A stretch of 35,475 nt of DNA. It comes from a virus. Under the pieces are notes generated by a model that was not told the origin of the DNA, ran no database searches, and saw only the letters and a program-made list of their open reading frames with translations. The DNA lies in IMG/VR virus record IMGVR_UViG_3300013115_000515, positions 1-35,475 of that record. The stretch is one strand, 5' to 3'. Positions 13,269-20,559 of this stretch are shown piece by piece (position 1 is the first letter of the stretch; each line of letters begins with the position of its first letter). Made by a program: the position numbers and the translations under genes.

Positions 13269-13891
13269 CCTGGCTCACCGCAATCGGCAGGGGATTTGTG
13301 TCCCTGGGCAAATGGCTGCTCGACCACCCTGCTGCCGCGCTCCTTGTGCTGCTCGCAGCCCATGTGGCCGCGCATCAGCTCGTGATCGATCCGCGCCTGC
13401 GCGACCAGCGTGACGACGCGAAGCGCGACCTAGCTGTGTCGCAATACGCCCACGCCCGGACCATCGCCAATTATCGCGCGGCCGCGCGCCAGGCGCAGCA
13501 GGACGCGCAGGCGAACGCCGATCGCGTGAAGGCCGAACAGGACGCCGCAACCAAGGAAATCGTTGATGACTTTCAAGCTCGCCTTGCCGATGCTCGCCGC
13601 CGCGCTGCTGCTCTCGAGCTGCGCGCGCAATCCCGACCCGCAGCCGATCCCGGCCGTGCCGGAACGACTGATCTGCCCGGCCCCGGCGCAGCCACCGGCC
13701 GAGCTGATCAAGCGGCCAGCGAAGATCGACTTCTTGCCGCCGGCCCCGGCCGCGCTGGAGAGCTGACGGCAAGCGATGCGCTGATCGCGACCGAGCAGGC
13801 GCTCCAGCTCGACGCCTTGATCGACTGGGTCCTCGCGCAAGCTGCGATCGACACGAACGCCGGTGGGGGGCGCGATGAACGAGGGGAATGA
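13265..13891 (+). CDS. Rz: Rz-like inner-membrane spanin subunit
   Basis: A 208-residue protein from ATG 13265, overlapping the endolysin stop. A single N-terminal transmembrane helix (residues about 20-38, PAAALLVLLAAHVAAHQL) is followed by a periplasmic helical, coiled-coil-like region (DQRDDAKRDLAVSQYAHAR to about 110). That is the layout of Rz, which joins with the Rz1 lipoprotein to fuse inner and outer membranes in the last step of lysis. A second reading frame inside it encodes the Rz1 partner (13566-13766); the Rz-frame composition there is Ala/Gly/Pro-rich, as usual for nested pairs. Confidence 0.82.
   Translation: MTWLTAIGRGFVSLGKWLLDHPAAALLVLLAAHVAAHQLVIDPRLRDQRDDAKRDLAVSQYAHARTIANYRAAARQAQQDAQANADRVKAEQDAATKEIVDDFQARLADARRRAAALELRAQSRPAADPGRAGTTDLPGPGAATGRADQAASEDRLLAAGPGRAGELTASDALIATEQALQLDALIDWVLAQAAIDTNAGGGRDERGE
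13566..13766 (+). CDS. Rz1: Rz1-like outer-membrane spanin lipoprotein, nested in Rz
   Basis: A 66-residue protein fully inside the Rz gene in the +1 frame. MTFKLALPMLAAALLLSSC is a lipoprotein signal peptide with lipobox LLSSC; the mature protein starts at that Cys and is Pro-rich (about 12 Pro in 48 residues), as in lambda Rz1. ATG 13566 is chosen over the preceding TTG because it gives a standard signal peptide. Together with Rz it forms the spanin complex. Confidence 0.82.
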   Translation: MTFKLALPMLAAALLLSSCARNPDPQPIPAVPERLICPAPAQPPAELIKRPAKIDFLPPAPAALES

Positions 13892-14093
13892 GCGGCTGCT
13901 CGAAGCGGCCAGCGAGTTCGACGAGCGCCGCCGCGAACTGGCGATCAAGCGCATCCGCGAGGAACTGACGCTGAAGGGCGACGAGTTCTGCCGCGACTGC
14001 GGCGATCATATCGAGGTGGCGCGGCGTGCCGCGCTGCCCTCCGCCACGCGGTGCGTCGATTGCCAGGCAGCGCACGAGCGGAGGCCACGCTGA
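13875..14093 (+). CDS. DksA/TraR-type C4 zinc-finger protein
   Basis: A 72-residue protein. Residues 8-40 form a charged helix, and residues about 42-66 (FCRDCGDHIEVARRAALP, then TRCVDCQAAHE) form the four-Cys zinc finger of the DksA/TraR family. Phage TraR-like proteins are short versions of DksA that can act on RNA polymerase at the secondary channel, changing host transcription without ppGpp. Position in the lysis cassette is common for phages of this type. The ATG at 13875 overlaps the Rz end; its stop overlaps the holin-like gene. Confidence 0.85.
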   Translation: MNEGNERLLEAASEFDERRRELAIKRIREELTLKGDEFCRDCGDHIEVARRAALPSATRCVDCQAAHERRPR

Positions 14094-14533
14094 TGTTCGA
14101 CGCTCCTCTCTCATTCACCAAGTTCCTCTCCGGGTGGCTGCCGGCGCTCGCCGTCACGGCGACCGTCGAGCCGCCGGCGCCGCGGCTTGGAGATCTATTC
14201 CTTGTCGAGTTCGGCGGTCTGCCCGTCCCGATCGTGACGTGCGTGCTTGGCGCGCTGGGCATCTTGCTCGCGCGGCCCTTTGCACGGCGCAGCGAGGCGG
14301 AGCTCGGATGGCCGCTCAAGCTGCTGGTGACCGCGATCATGCTGATCACGGCCGAGCTCTGGATCATCGAATCGCGGCCTGGGTGGTTGTTCGCCTTCAT
14401 CGTCGCGATCGGGATGGGGTTCTCCGGCTACTCGCTCCTCGAGCTCTTCGGGGACCAGGTGAAGGATTTTGCGCGCGACGCATTTTCGAAGGCGCGGGCG
14501 ACGATCGGCATCACGCCGAAGGGAAAGGACTGA
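14093..14533 (+). CDS. Putative holin, three membrane segments
   Basis: A 146-residue membrane protein. Hydrophobic segments at about residues 43-62 (VPIVTCVLGALGILLARP), 78-97 (LKLLVTAIMLITAELWII) and 101-121 (WLFAFIVAIGMGFSGYSLLE) suggest three transmembrane helices. The C-terminal tail is charged and basic. The number of helices, the size and the place between spanins and packaging genes fit a class I holin that would let the endolysin out of the cytoplasm. The extended N-terminal part is longer than in lambda-type holins. No other holin candidate is seen, and the assignment rests on context. Confidence 0.65.
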   Translation: MFDAPLSFTKFLSGWLPALAVTATVEPPAPRLGDLFLVEFGGLPVPIVTCVLGALGILLARPFARRSEAELGWPLKLLVTAIMLITAELWIIESRPGWLFAFIVAIGMGFSGYSLLELFGDQVKDFARDAFSKARATIGITPKGKD

Positions 14534-14535
14534 CA

Positions 14536-14928
14536 GTGTTCGGCAACTATCTCGAGGCGGCGATCATCGTCTTCATTCTCGCCGGGATCGGCGTGGCGAT
14601 CTGGAAGACGGGCGGCGCGAACCCCGTCGGAACAGGCGGGCTCGATCGGCGGGTGTCCCGCATGGACGGCGAGCTGAAGAGGGTCGCAACTCGGGTCGGT
14701 GAGCTTGGCCAGCGTGTCGAGGAGATCGACCAGCGATCGGCGAAGAAGGAAGACATCGAGCGACTGGAGGAGAAGCTCGCCAGACAGGACGACAAGATCG
14801 ACAAGGTGCTCGCGTCGCTCTCCCTCCTCAACCAGTCCGGTGCCGCTCGTGAAGTCCAGATCGCGGCGGTGAGCCGGCAGGTCGACCGACTTTACGACCA
14901 CATCGTCAGGCGGGGGATGGAGAAGTGA
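14536..14928 (+). CDS. Membrane-anchored coiled-coil protein, DUF2730-like
   Basis: A 130-residue protein from GTG 14536 with an AAGGA ribosome-binding site upstream. Residues 5-24 (LEAAIIVFILAGIGVAIWK) are a transmembrane helix; residues about 38-125 are a long charged coiled coil (LKRVATRVGELGQRVEEIDQ and so on). This matches the DUF2730 proteins found between lysis and terminase genes in Mu-like phages (Mu gp25 position). Function is unknown; a role linked to the lysis cassette is possible. Confidence 0.7.
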   Translation: MFGNYLEAAIIVFILAGIGVAIWKTGGANPVGTGGLDRRVSRMDGELKRVATRVGELGQRVEEIDQRSAKKEDIERLEEKLARQDDKIDKVLASLSLLNQSGAAREVQIAAVSRQVDRLYDHIVRRGMEK

Positions 14929-15242
14929 GCCTGGGCCAAGATCTTTCCGGCGCGCACGATCGCCTGACCGAAGACGCTCGGCTGTTCATGCTGAAGGAGC
15001 TGGCGGCGCAGGTCGACGGCCATCTCAACGAGATCTCGCTCAGGAGCATGCTGGAGATGCGCTACGGCGTGAACCGCAGCCGCGAATGGGTAGCGACCCA
15101 GCTCCACAAGCTGGCCGAGCTGGGCGCGATCGAGGTTAAGGGCGACACGGTGCGAATCGCGCATATCCTGCCGGCCGGCCTCGACCACCTGCACGAGCGC
15201 AGCCTGATCGTCGGGATCACGCGGCCACGCGAGGCGCAGTGA
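14925..15242 (+). CDS. Winged-helix phage protein (Mu gp26 position)
   Basis: A 105-residue protein from GTG 14925, overlapping the previous stop. It has the shape of a winged helix: DARLFMLKELAAQVDGHLNE, then a recognition-type helix (NRSREWVATQLHKLAELG), then a wing (AIEVKGDTVRIAHI) and a final GLDHLHERSLIVGI segment. This agrees with the small VpaChn25_0724-type phage proteins encoded just before the small terminase gene in Mu-like phages. It may help packaging, but no function is established to my knowledge. Confidence 0.75.
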   Translation: MSLGQDLSGAHDRLTEDARLFMLKELAAQVDGHLNEISLRSMLEMRYGVNRSREWVATQLHKLAELGAIEVKGDTVRIAHILPAGLDHLHERSLIVGITRPREAQ

Positions 15243-15243
15243 G

Positions 15244-15828
15244 ATGGCGCGCCGGCCGAAAGATCGCCGTGAGGGCCGCGGGCGGTTGTCGACGATCGAC
15301 CTCCTGCCCGAAGACGCCGAACCCGAAATCGTCTGGGCGCTGGAGCAGCTCCGCGAGCGCAAGCTGCCGCAGAACGCCATCCTCGAGGAGTTCAACCTGC
15401 GGCTCGCCGACAAGGGGATCGAGCCGATCAGCAAGTCGGCCTGGAACCGCTATGCGGTGCGCAAGGCCATCCAGTTCCGCCGGCTCGACGAAGTGCAGCG
15501 CATGTCGGCCGAGCTCGTATCGAGCCTGGGCACGGACGGTCCCGACCAGGTGACCGTGGCGGTTGCCGAGATGCTCAAGCTCGCGACCTTCCAGGTGCTC
15601 GAGGCGGGCGAGCTCAAGCCGAAGGAGATCATGGAGCTGTCGCGCGCCGTGCAAAGCGCGGTGAGCGCGCAGAAGGGCTCGGCCGAGTACCGCAAGAAGC
15701 TGGAGAGCGAGGCGGAAGAGCGGCTCAAGAAGGCGGCCGAGGCGGTCGAGGAAGCCGGGGCCAAGGGCGGCGTCGCACCGGCCACCCTGAAGAAAATCAC
15801 GTCTCTGTTGACCACCGGGGCCTATTGA
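15244..15828 (+). CDS. Small terminase subunit, DUF3486 (Mu gp27-like)
   Basis: A 194-residue protein. MARRPKDRREGRGRLSTIDLL at the start, then EIVWALEQLRERKLPQNAI and the Ser-Lys-Ser-AWNRYA segment, are typical of DUF3486 proteins, which sit before the large terminase in Mu-like phages and recognise the packaging start near the left end. The middle region is helical, and the last 60 residues are a Lys/Glu/Ala-rich helix. Its stop shares a base with the large subunit start. Confidence 0.85.
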   Translation: MARRPKDRREGRGRLSTIDLLPEDAEPEIVWALEQLRERKLPQNAILEEFNLRLADKGIEPISKSAWNRYAVRKAIQFRRLDEVQRMSAELVSSLGTDGPDQVTVAVAEMLKLATFQVLEAGELKPKEIMELSRAVQSAVSAQKGSAEYRKKLESEAEERLKKAAEAVEEAGAKGGVAPATLKKITSLLTTGAY

Positions 15829-17393
15829 TGGGCCGCGCACGCATCCGTCCTGCAAATCCGGACGCGATCTTCCTTCCGTTCCAGACGGAATGGATCGAGG
15901 ACGATGCGCGCCTCAAGCTCATGGAGAAGTCGCGTCAGATCGGCATCTCCTGGTCAACCGCCTATGCCGCCGACAAGCGCACGGCGGTGCAGGACGCGCG
16001 GTTCGATCAGTGGGTGTCGTCGCGCGACGATATCCAGGCACGCCTTTTCCTCGAGGACTGCAAATTGTGGGCAGCGGCAATGGACATCGCCGCACGCGAC
16101 CTGGGCGAGCAAGTGCTCGACGACGTCGGGAAGCAGACCGCCTATGTCCTGCGCTTCGGCAACGGCCGCCGCATCCATTCGATGAGCTCCAATCCCGATG
16201 CGCAGGCGGGTAAGCGCGGCAGCCGCATCCTCGACGAGTTCGCCCTGCACCCCGATCCGCGCAAGCTTTGGACGATCGCCTATCCGGGCATCACCTGGGG
16301 CGGCTCGATGGAAGTGATCTCAACCCACCGCGGATCGCACAATTTCTTCAACACGCTCGTTCGCGAAGCCAAGGAAGGCGGTAATCCCAAAGGGCTGAGC
16401 CTTCACACCGTCACCCTGCAGAAGGCGCTCGACGAGGGTTTCCTGTGGAAGCTGCAGCAACACCTGCCCGCCGGAGACGAGCGGCAGGAGATGACCGAGG
16501 CCGAGTACTTCGATTTCGTGAAGTCGGGCGCAGCCGACGAGGAGAGCTTTCTTCAGGAGTATATGTGCCAGCCTGCCGACGACGACGCGGCGTTTCTCGA
16601 GTACGACCTGATCGCGGCCTGCGAGTATCCCGAAGGGGCGAACTGGCAATCCCGAGAAGGCGGAGAGCTCTATGTCGGGATCGACATTGGCCGGAAGCAC
16701 GACCTCACCGTCCTGTGGGTGCTCGAGCGGCTCGGCGATGTCTTCTACACGCGCCATGTCGAAGCGCTGAAGAACATGAGCAAACCGCAGCAGGAGAAGG
16801 TGCTCTGGCCTTGGATCGAACGGGCCGCTCGGACCGCGATCGATTATACCGGCCTCGGCATAGGCTGGGGCGACGACGCCCAGGCGAAGTTCGGCAAGTA
16901 CAAGGTGGAGCTCATCACCTTCACACCCAAGGTCAAAGAAGCGCTGGCCTATCCGGTGCGCGGGGCGATGGAGGATCGCAAACTGCGCATCCCATACAGC
17001 GGGCCCATCCGCGCGGATCTTCGCTCAGTTACCAAGCAAGTCACCGCCGCTGGCAACATCCGTTTCACGGCTGAGCGGACTCCCGACGGCCACGCGGACC
17101 ACTTCTGGGCTCTCGCGCTCGCAGTGCACACGGCCACCGATGCCGTTTCCACCTCGTGGCGCCCTCTGATCGCAACGACGGCTCTCAACGAGATCGAGAA
17201 GCGGGCGCTGCAGTACGTGGTCAATACCGGCTTCAATGCCACTGTCGCCGATTTCGACGAAGATCACGAGCCTATTGGTCCGACGCTGCGTGAACGGCTC
17301 GTCCCCGAATTCATGGCCCCGGATGAGACCGGAGTGCTTCGTCTGACGCCGGCCGGCGCACGGTCGATCGAAGAGAAATGGATACCCGCATGA
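15828..17393 (+). CDS. Large terminase subunit (Mu gp28-like)
   Basis: A 521-residue packaging motor that pumps DNA into proheads using ATP and cuts it at headful length. The ATPase part has a degenerate Walker A (EKSRQIGISWS, residues 33-43) and a Walker B (RILDEFA with Asp136-Glu137). The nuclease part has an RNase H-like first strand, VGIDIGRKHD, with Asp286 as a metal ligand. The degenerate Walker A is common in Mu gp28-type terminases. ATG 15828 is preferred over TTG 15825 as it overlaps the gp27 stop. Its stop overlaps the portal start (ATGA). Confidence 0.92.
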   Translation: MGRARIRPANPDAIFLPFQTEWIEDDARLKLMEKSRQIGISWSTAYAADKRTAVQDARFDQWVSSRDDIQARLFLEDCKLWAAAMDIAARDLGEQVLDDVGKQTAYVLRFGNGRRIHSMSSNPDAQAGKRGSRILDEFALHPDPRKLWTIAYPGITWGGSMEVISTHRGSHNFFNTLVREAKEGGNPKGLSLHTVTLQKALDEGFLWKLQQHLPAGDERQEMTEAEYFDFVKSGAADEESFLQEYMCQPADDDAAFLEYDLIAACEYPEGANWQSREGGELYVGIDIGRKHDLTVLWVLERLGDVFYTRHVEALKNMSKPQQEKVLWPWIERAARTAIDYTGLGIGWGDDAQAKFGKYKVELITFTPKVKEALAYPVRGAMEDRKLRIPYSGPIRADLRSVTKQVTAAGNIRFTAERTPDGHADHFWALALAVHTATDAVSTSWRPLIATTALNEIEKRALQYVVNTGFNATVADFDEDHEPIGPTLRERLVPEFMAPDETGVLRLTPAGARSIEEKWIPA

Positions 17394-19513
17394 GCTGGCT
17401 TCAGAAGGCCCTTACCGCCATCCGCCACCCGCGGCCGTTCATCGCGCCGCGCATGCTGGCCCGTACGAAGTTCGACTATCGCCGCGAGGTCGGCGACTGC
17501 TTGGACGCATCGGTGGTCACCGCGCCGGTGCAGTGGCTGCAGCGGTCGCTGCCGGAGGCGCGGCTCGCCGTGCGGCGGCGGCAGCGGAACGGGATCGTGA
17601 AACCTCTCGACGATCACGACATGCTGGCGCTGGTCCGCAAGCCAAACGAGTTCTACGGCGATATCGCGCTGTGGTTCGGCACCGTGCTCAGCTACTGCAT
17701 CGACGGCAACGCTTATTGGCTGAAAGTCCGCAACCGCGCAGGCCGCGTGGTCGAGCTATGGTACATCCCGCATTGGCTGATCGAGCCTCGTCGGCCAGAT
17801 AGCGGTGACGGCGCGTTTCTCGACTATTACCGCTACAGCCCCGGCGGCGGCTACCAGGCGATGCGCATCGAGCCTGAGGACGTGGTCCACTTCCGTCACG
17901 GCATCAATCCTCACAACCTGCTGAAGGGTCTCTCGCCGATCGACGGCGTGATCCGCGAGATCTTCGCGGATCTCGAAAGCTCCAACTTCGTCTCAAGCCT
18001 GCTGCGTAACATGGGCGTGCCCGGCGTCGTGATCAGCCCGAAGGGCGGTGCAATGCCGACGCCGGACGATGTCGCCGCGACGAAGGCGTGGTTCACCGAA
18101 CAGTTTGGCGGCGATCGGCGCGGTGGGCCGCTGGTGATGGGTGCGCCGACCGAGGTTCATCCCTACGGGTTCAACCCGCAGCAGATGAACATGAGCGAGT
18201 CGCGCGACGTGGCCGAGGAGCGGGTGTGCGCGTGCCTGGGCGTGCCGGCGGCCGTAGTCGGTTTCGGTGCGGGGCTGCAGCAGACGAAAGTCGGCGCGAC
18301 CATGGAGGAGCTGCGCAAGCTCGCCTGGCACAACGGCGTGCTGCCGCTGGCGCGCAGCCTGGCCGACGAGCTCGGCCGCAGCCTGCTGCCGGATTTCGCG
18401 GATGGCGATCGCCTGGAGGCGTATTGGGACACGGACGACGTGCTTGCCCTGTCGGAGGACGAGGACAAGCAGGTCGAGCGCAAGCTGGGCGAGTTCAAGG
18501 CCGGCGCGATCACTCTGTTCGACTATCTCACCGAGACCGGCCGCGACGCCGACGACAGCCACAAGTACTACCTGCGGCCGATCGCGGTGATCGAAGTGCC
18601 GCTCGCCATCGCCGGCCGCGGCCGCGAGCTCGATCCTGCCGATCCCGCTGAAGAACCAGAGCTCGGTAAAGCGCGCGGGACCAAAGATGCCAAGCACGGC
18701 GACGGGGGCGATAATCCTGTCGGCCGCCGCGCGAGCGCGGAGGAGCTGAAGCGCGGCGAGGCTTACGTGCTGATGCTGCAGCGACAGGAAGCCGGGCTGC
18801 GGAAGGCGTTCGAGAAGCCGCTCCTCGCCCTGTTCGGCAAGTGGCGCGGCGAAACGCATCGCGTCGCGGCCGAGATCCTCGGCACCGGCAAGGCGCGGCC
18901 AGGCGCGGCGACAAAGGCAATCGACGATGAGCTGCTCGCCGCGATCCTTGAGAAGCTGGGAATCGAGGCGTGGGCGGCCGAGCTCACCCAGGCTTACGGT
19001 GCCCACTATCTGGAGGTCGCCAAAGCCGTCCAGGACGCGGCCGAACGCGCCGGGCTCGGCACGTCGCTGCCCGATCCGGTGATGCGCGCGATCGTCGCCA
19101 GCGGCGGCCGGCGCGCCGGCCTCGTGGATCTCGACAAGCAAACGCGGCAGGCGGTGTTCGATGCGCTGGCCGAAGGCCGGGCCGAAGGCGAAGGCGTCGA
19201 GCAGCTCGCAGCGCGAATTGCCGACTACGTCGAGGGCGGCGTGTGGAACGAGGCGGAGACGCGCGCGCGGATCATCGCCCGCACCGAGACGAAGTTCGCG
19301 CAGAACATCTCGACGATCGAGACCGGCACGGCGGCCGGCGTGGAAGAGTTCATGGTCTTCGACGGGCGCCTTGGCCCCGGCCGATCGCTGGAGAGCCATA
19401 TCGCGCGCAACGGCTCGATCGTGTCGGCCGACGAGGCCGCGGCGATGGCCGACGCAGAACATCCCAACGGGACGCTGAGCCTCGCGCCCCATTTCGACCT
19501 GGAGAACGACTGA
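17390..19513 (+). CDS. HK97-type portal fused to Mu F-like head protein
   Basis: A 707-residue protein. Residues about 1-400 are a phage portal of the HK97 family, with segments such as DGNAYWLKVRNRAGRVVELW, YRYSPGGGYQAM, PEDVVHFRHGINPHNLLKGL (cut to part) and the stem/crown region ending near LLPDFADGDR. A charged low-complexity linker (about 415-450) follows. Residues about 455-707 resemble a Mu F-like minor head domain, with a long helical region and then ARIIARTETKFAQN and the final Gly/His-containing segment. In Mu, portal and F are separate genes and the portal is of another family. One start is used here: ATG 17390 overlaps the terminase stop; ATG 17378 is less likely. Confidence 0.85.
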   Translation: MSWLQKALTAIRHPRPFIAPRMLARTKFDYRREVGDCLDASVVTAPVQWLQRSLPEARLAVRRRQRNGIVKPLDDHDMLALVRKPNEFYGDIALWFGTVLSYCIDGNAYWLKVRNRAGRVVELWYIPHWLIEPRRPDSGDGAFLDYYRYSPGGGYQAMRIEPEDVVHFRHGINPHNLLKGLSPIDGVIREIFADLESSNFVSSLLRNMGVPGVVISPKGGAMPTPDDVAATKAWFTEQFGGDRRGGPLVMGAPTEVHPYGFNPQQMNMSESRDVAEERVCACLGVPAAVVGFGAGLQQTKVGATMEELRKLAWHNGVLPLARSLADELGRSLLPDFADGDRLEAYWDTDDVLALSEDEDKQVERKLGEFKAGAITLFDYLTETGRDADDSHKYYLRPIAVIEVPLAIAGRGRELDPADPAEEPELGKARGTKDAKHGDGGDNPVGRRASAEELKRGEAYVLMLQRQEAGLRKAFEKPLLALFGKWRGETHRVAAEILGTGKARPGAATKAIDDELLAAILEKLGIEAWAAELTQAYGAHYLEVAKAVQDAAERAGLGTSLPDPVMRAIVASGGRRAGLVDLDKQTRQAVFDALAEGRAEGEGVEQLAARIADYVEGGVWNEAETRARIIARTETKFAQNISTIETGTAAGVEEFMVFDGRLGPGRSLESHIARNGSIVSADEAAAMADAEHPNGTLSLAPHFDLEND

Positions 19514-20217
19514 TGCTTACCAAGGCCCTGACCATCGAGGAGATGGACGAAGCCGGCAAGGGACTGGCGCGGCTCGCGACGCTTTCGGCGATCGACCACG
19601 ACGGCGACACTTACGCGCCGGGCGCATTCGCGTGGAAGGATGGCGAACAGTGGGCGCAGCTCCTCACCGCTCACGATCGCTGGGCGATGCCGTTCGGCAA
19701 GGCCCGTGTCTACGAGGATGGCGACGCGGCGCTGGCCGAGCTGCACCTAAACCTCGAAACGCAGGCCGGCCGTGAGTGGCATGCCGCGCTCAAGTTCGAC
19801 ATCGACACCGGCAAGTCCGTCCAGGAGTGGTCCTACGGCTACGACGTGCTCGAGGCGGATTTCGAGCGGCGCGGCGGCGATCAGGTGCGCGTGCTGAAGA
19901 AGGTCGACGTACACGAAGTCTCGACCGTGGTGCGCGGCGCCGGCTCGGGCACGCGGACGCTGGCGATCAAGAGCGCGGCGCTGAAGGAAGGCTGGTTCGC
20001 CGAGCTGATCGGCGAGCTCGCCACGATGGCGGCCGCTATCGGGGAAGATCCGTCGAAGTTGTCGGCCACCGGGCGCAAGCAGCTCCAGGACATCCATGCA
20101 GCGCTGGGGAAGTCGCTGGCAATCCCGAACAGCGTTACGGACGCGGATCGTGCGGCGACCGAGGCCGCGCTTGCCGGATACTCGAAGGGCCTGACGCGGC
20201 GGCACCTGCCTCGCTAA
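19513..20217 (+). CDS. HK97-type prohead protease (S78)
   Basis: A 234-residue protease that should trim the capsid protein's N-terminal scaffold region during head maturation. The catalytic His lies in LLTAHDRW (His54) and the Ser in QEWSYGYDV (Ser107), the conserved pair of the S78/U35 family; VHEVSTVVRGA is the usual strand after them. The protein has about 80 extra C-terminal residues of helical type (from about 155), with no scaffold gene of its own nearby, so this tail could serve in assembly. ATG 19513 overlaps the portal-F stop. Confidence 0.88.
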   Translation: MLTKALTIEEMDEAGKGLARLATLSAIDHDGDTYAPGAFAWKDGEQWAQLLTAHDRWAMPFGKARVYEDGDAALAELHLNLETQAGREWHAALKFDIDTGKSVQEWSYGYDVLEADFERRGGDQVRVLKKVDVHEVSTVVRGAGSGTRTLAIKSAALKEGWFAELIGELATMAAAIGEDPSKLSATGRKQLQDIHAALGKSLAIPNSVTDADRAATEAALAGYSKGLTRRHLPR

Positions 20218-20337
20218 TCGAATGGCGCCGCAGATCGCCTGTAAGGGCCGTGGAGCCGTTATAGGCCCGGTTCCAGCGGCCATGGACCCGAACTCGCTTC
20301 TTAGCCCCTCTCAAATCGCTTCCTGAGGCAATTCGAC

Positions 20338-20364
20338 CGGCCCGCTTCCCCTGGAGGCGGGCCG
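20338..20364 (+). terminator. Terminator-like hairpin after prohead protease
   Basis: CGGCCCGC (20338-20345) and GCGGGCCG (20357-20364) are perfect reverse complements with an 11-base loop, followed by TTTCGGTT. The hairpin lies in the 342-base gap between protease and capsid genes and would end the first late transcript before the second late promoter. Confidence 0.6.
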
Positions 20365-20476
20365 TTTCGGTTGCCATCGGCGCGCCCGCTGGGTTAGACG
20401 CCTGACATCGCATCGGCGCGGCCGTGCGATCCAGACGGGTTCGCTGGCCTGAAATCCTGCATTCCCAGATCACGAT

Positions 20477-20526
20477 GCCCCGGAACGCGTTCCGGGGCGC
20501 GGCACGTTGCGCGTCACCTCCATACG
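20477..20526 (+). promoter_or_regulatory. Late promoter candidate 2 (capsid operon)
   Basis: A perfect 22-bp palindrome with the core CCCCGGAACGCGTTCCGGGG occupies 20477-20498, and a -10-like CATACG starts at 20521, 33.5 bases after the palindrome centre. Transcription would start near 20533, giving a leader of about 27 bases before the capsid ATG at 20560. It shares palindrome and spacing with the sites at 12563 and 26550. Confidence 0.68.
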
Positions 20527-20559
20527 GCGTCGAGATTAGCGACCCAATGGAGACACGGG

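Larger units (their letters stand above)
20218..20559 (+). other. Gene-free gap between protease and capsid genes
   Basis: No credible gene lies in these 342 bases; the short frames that cross it look like shadow readings. It holds the hairpin at 20338-20364 and the second late-promoter palindrome at 20477-20498. The capsid gene's GGAGA ribosome-binding site is at about 20549. The stretch between 20218 and 20337 has no structure I can name. Confidence 0.65.

Noticed and set aside
17993-19492. 499-codon minus-strand frame opposite the portal-F gene
   Set aside because: Antisense shadow; repetitive Arg/Leu/Gly composition.
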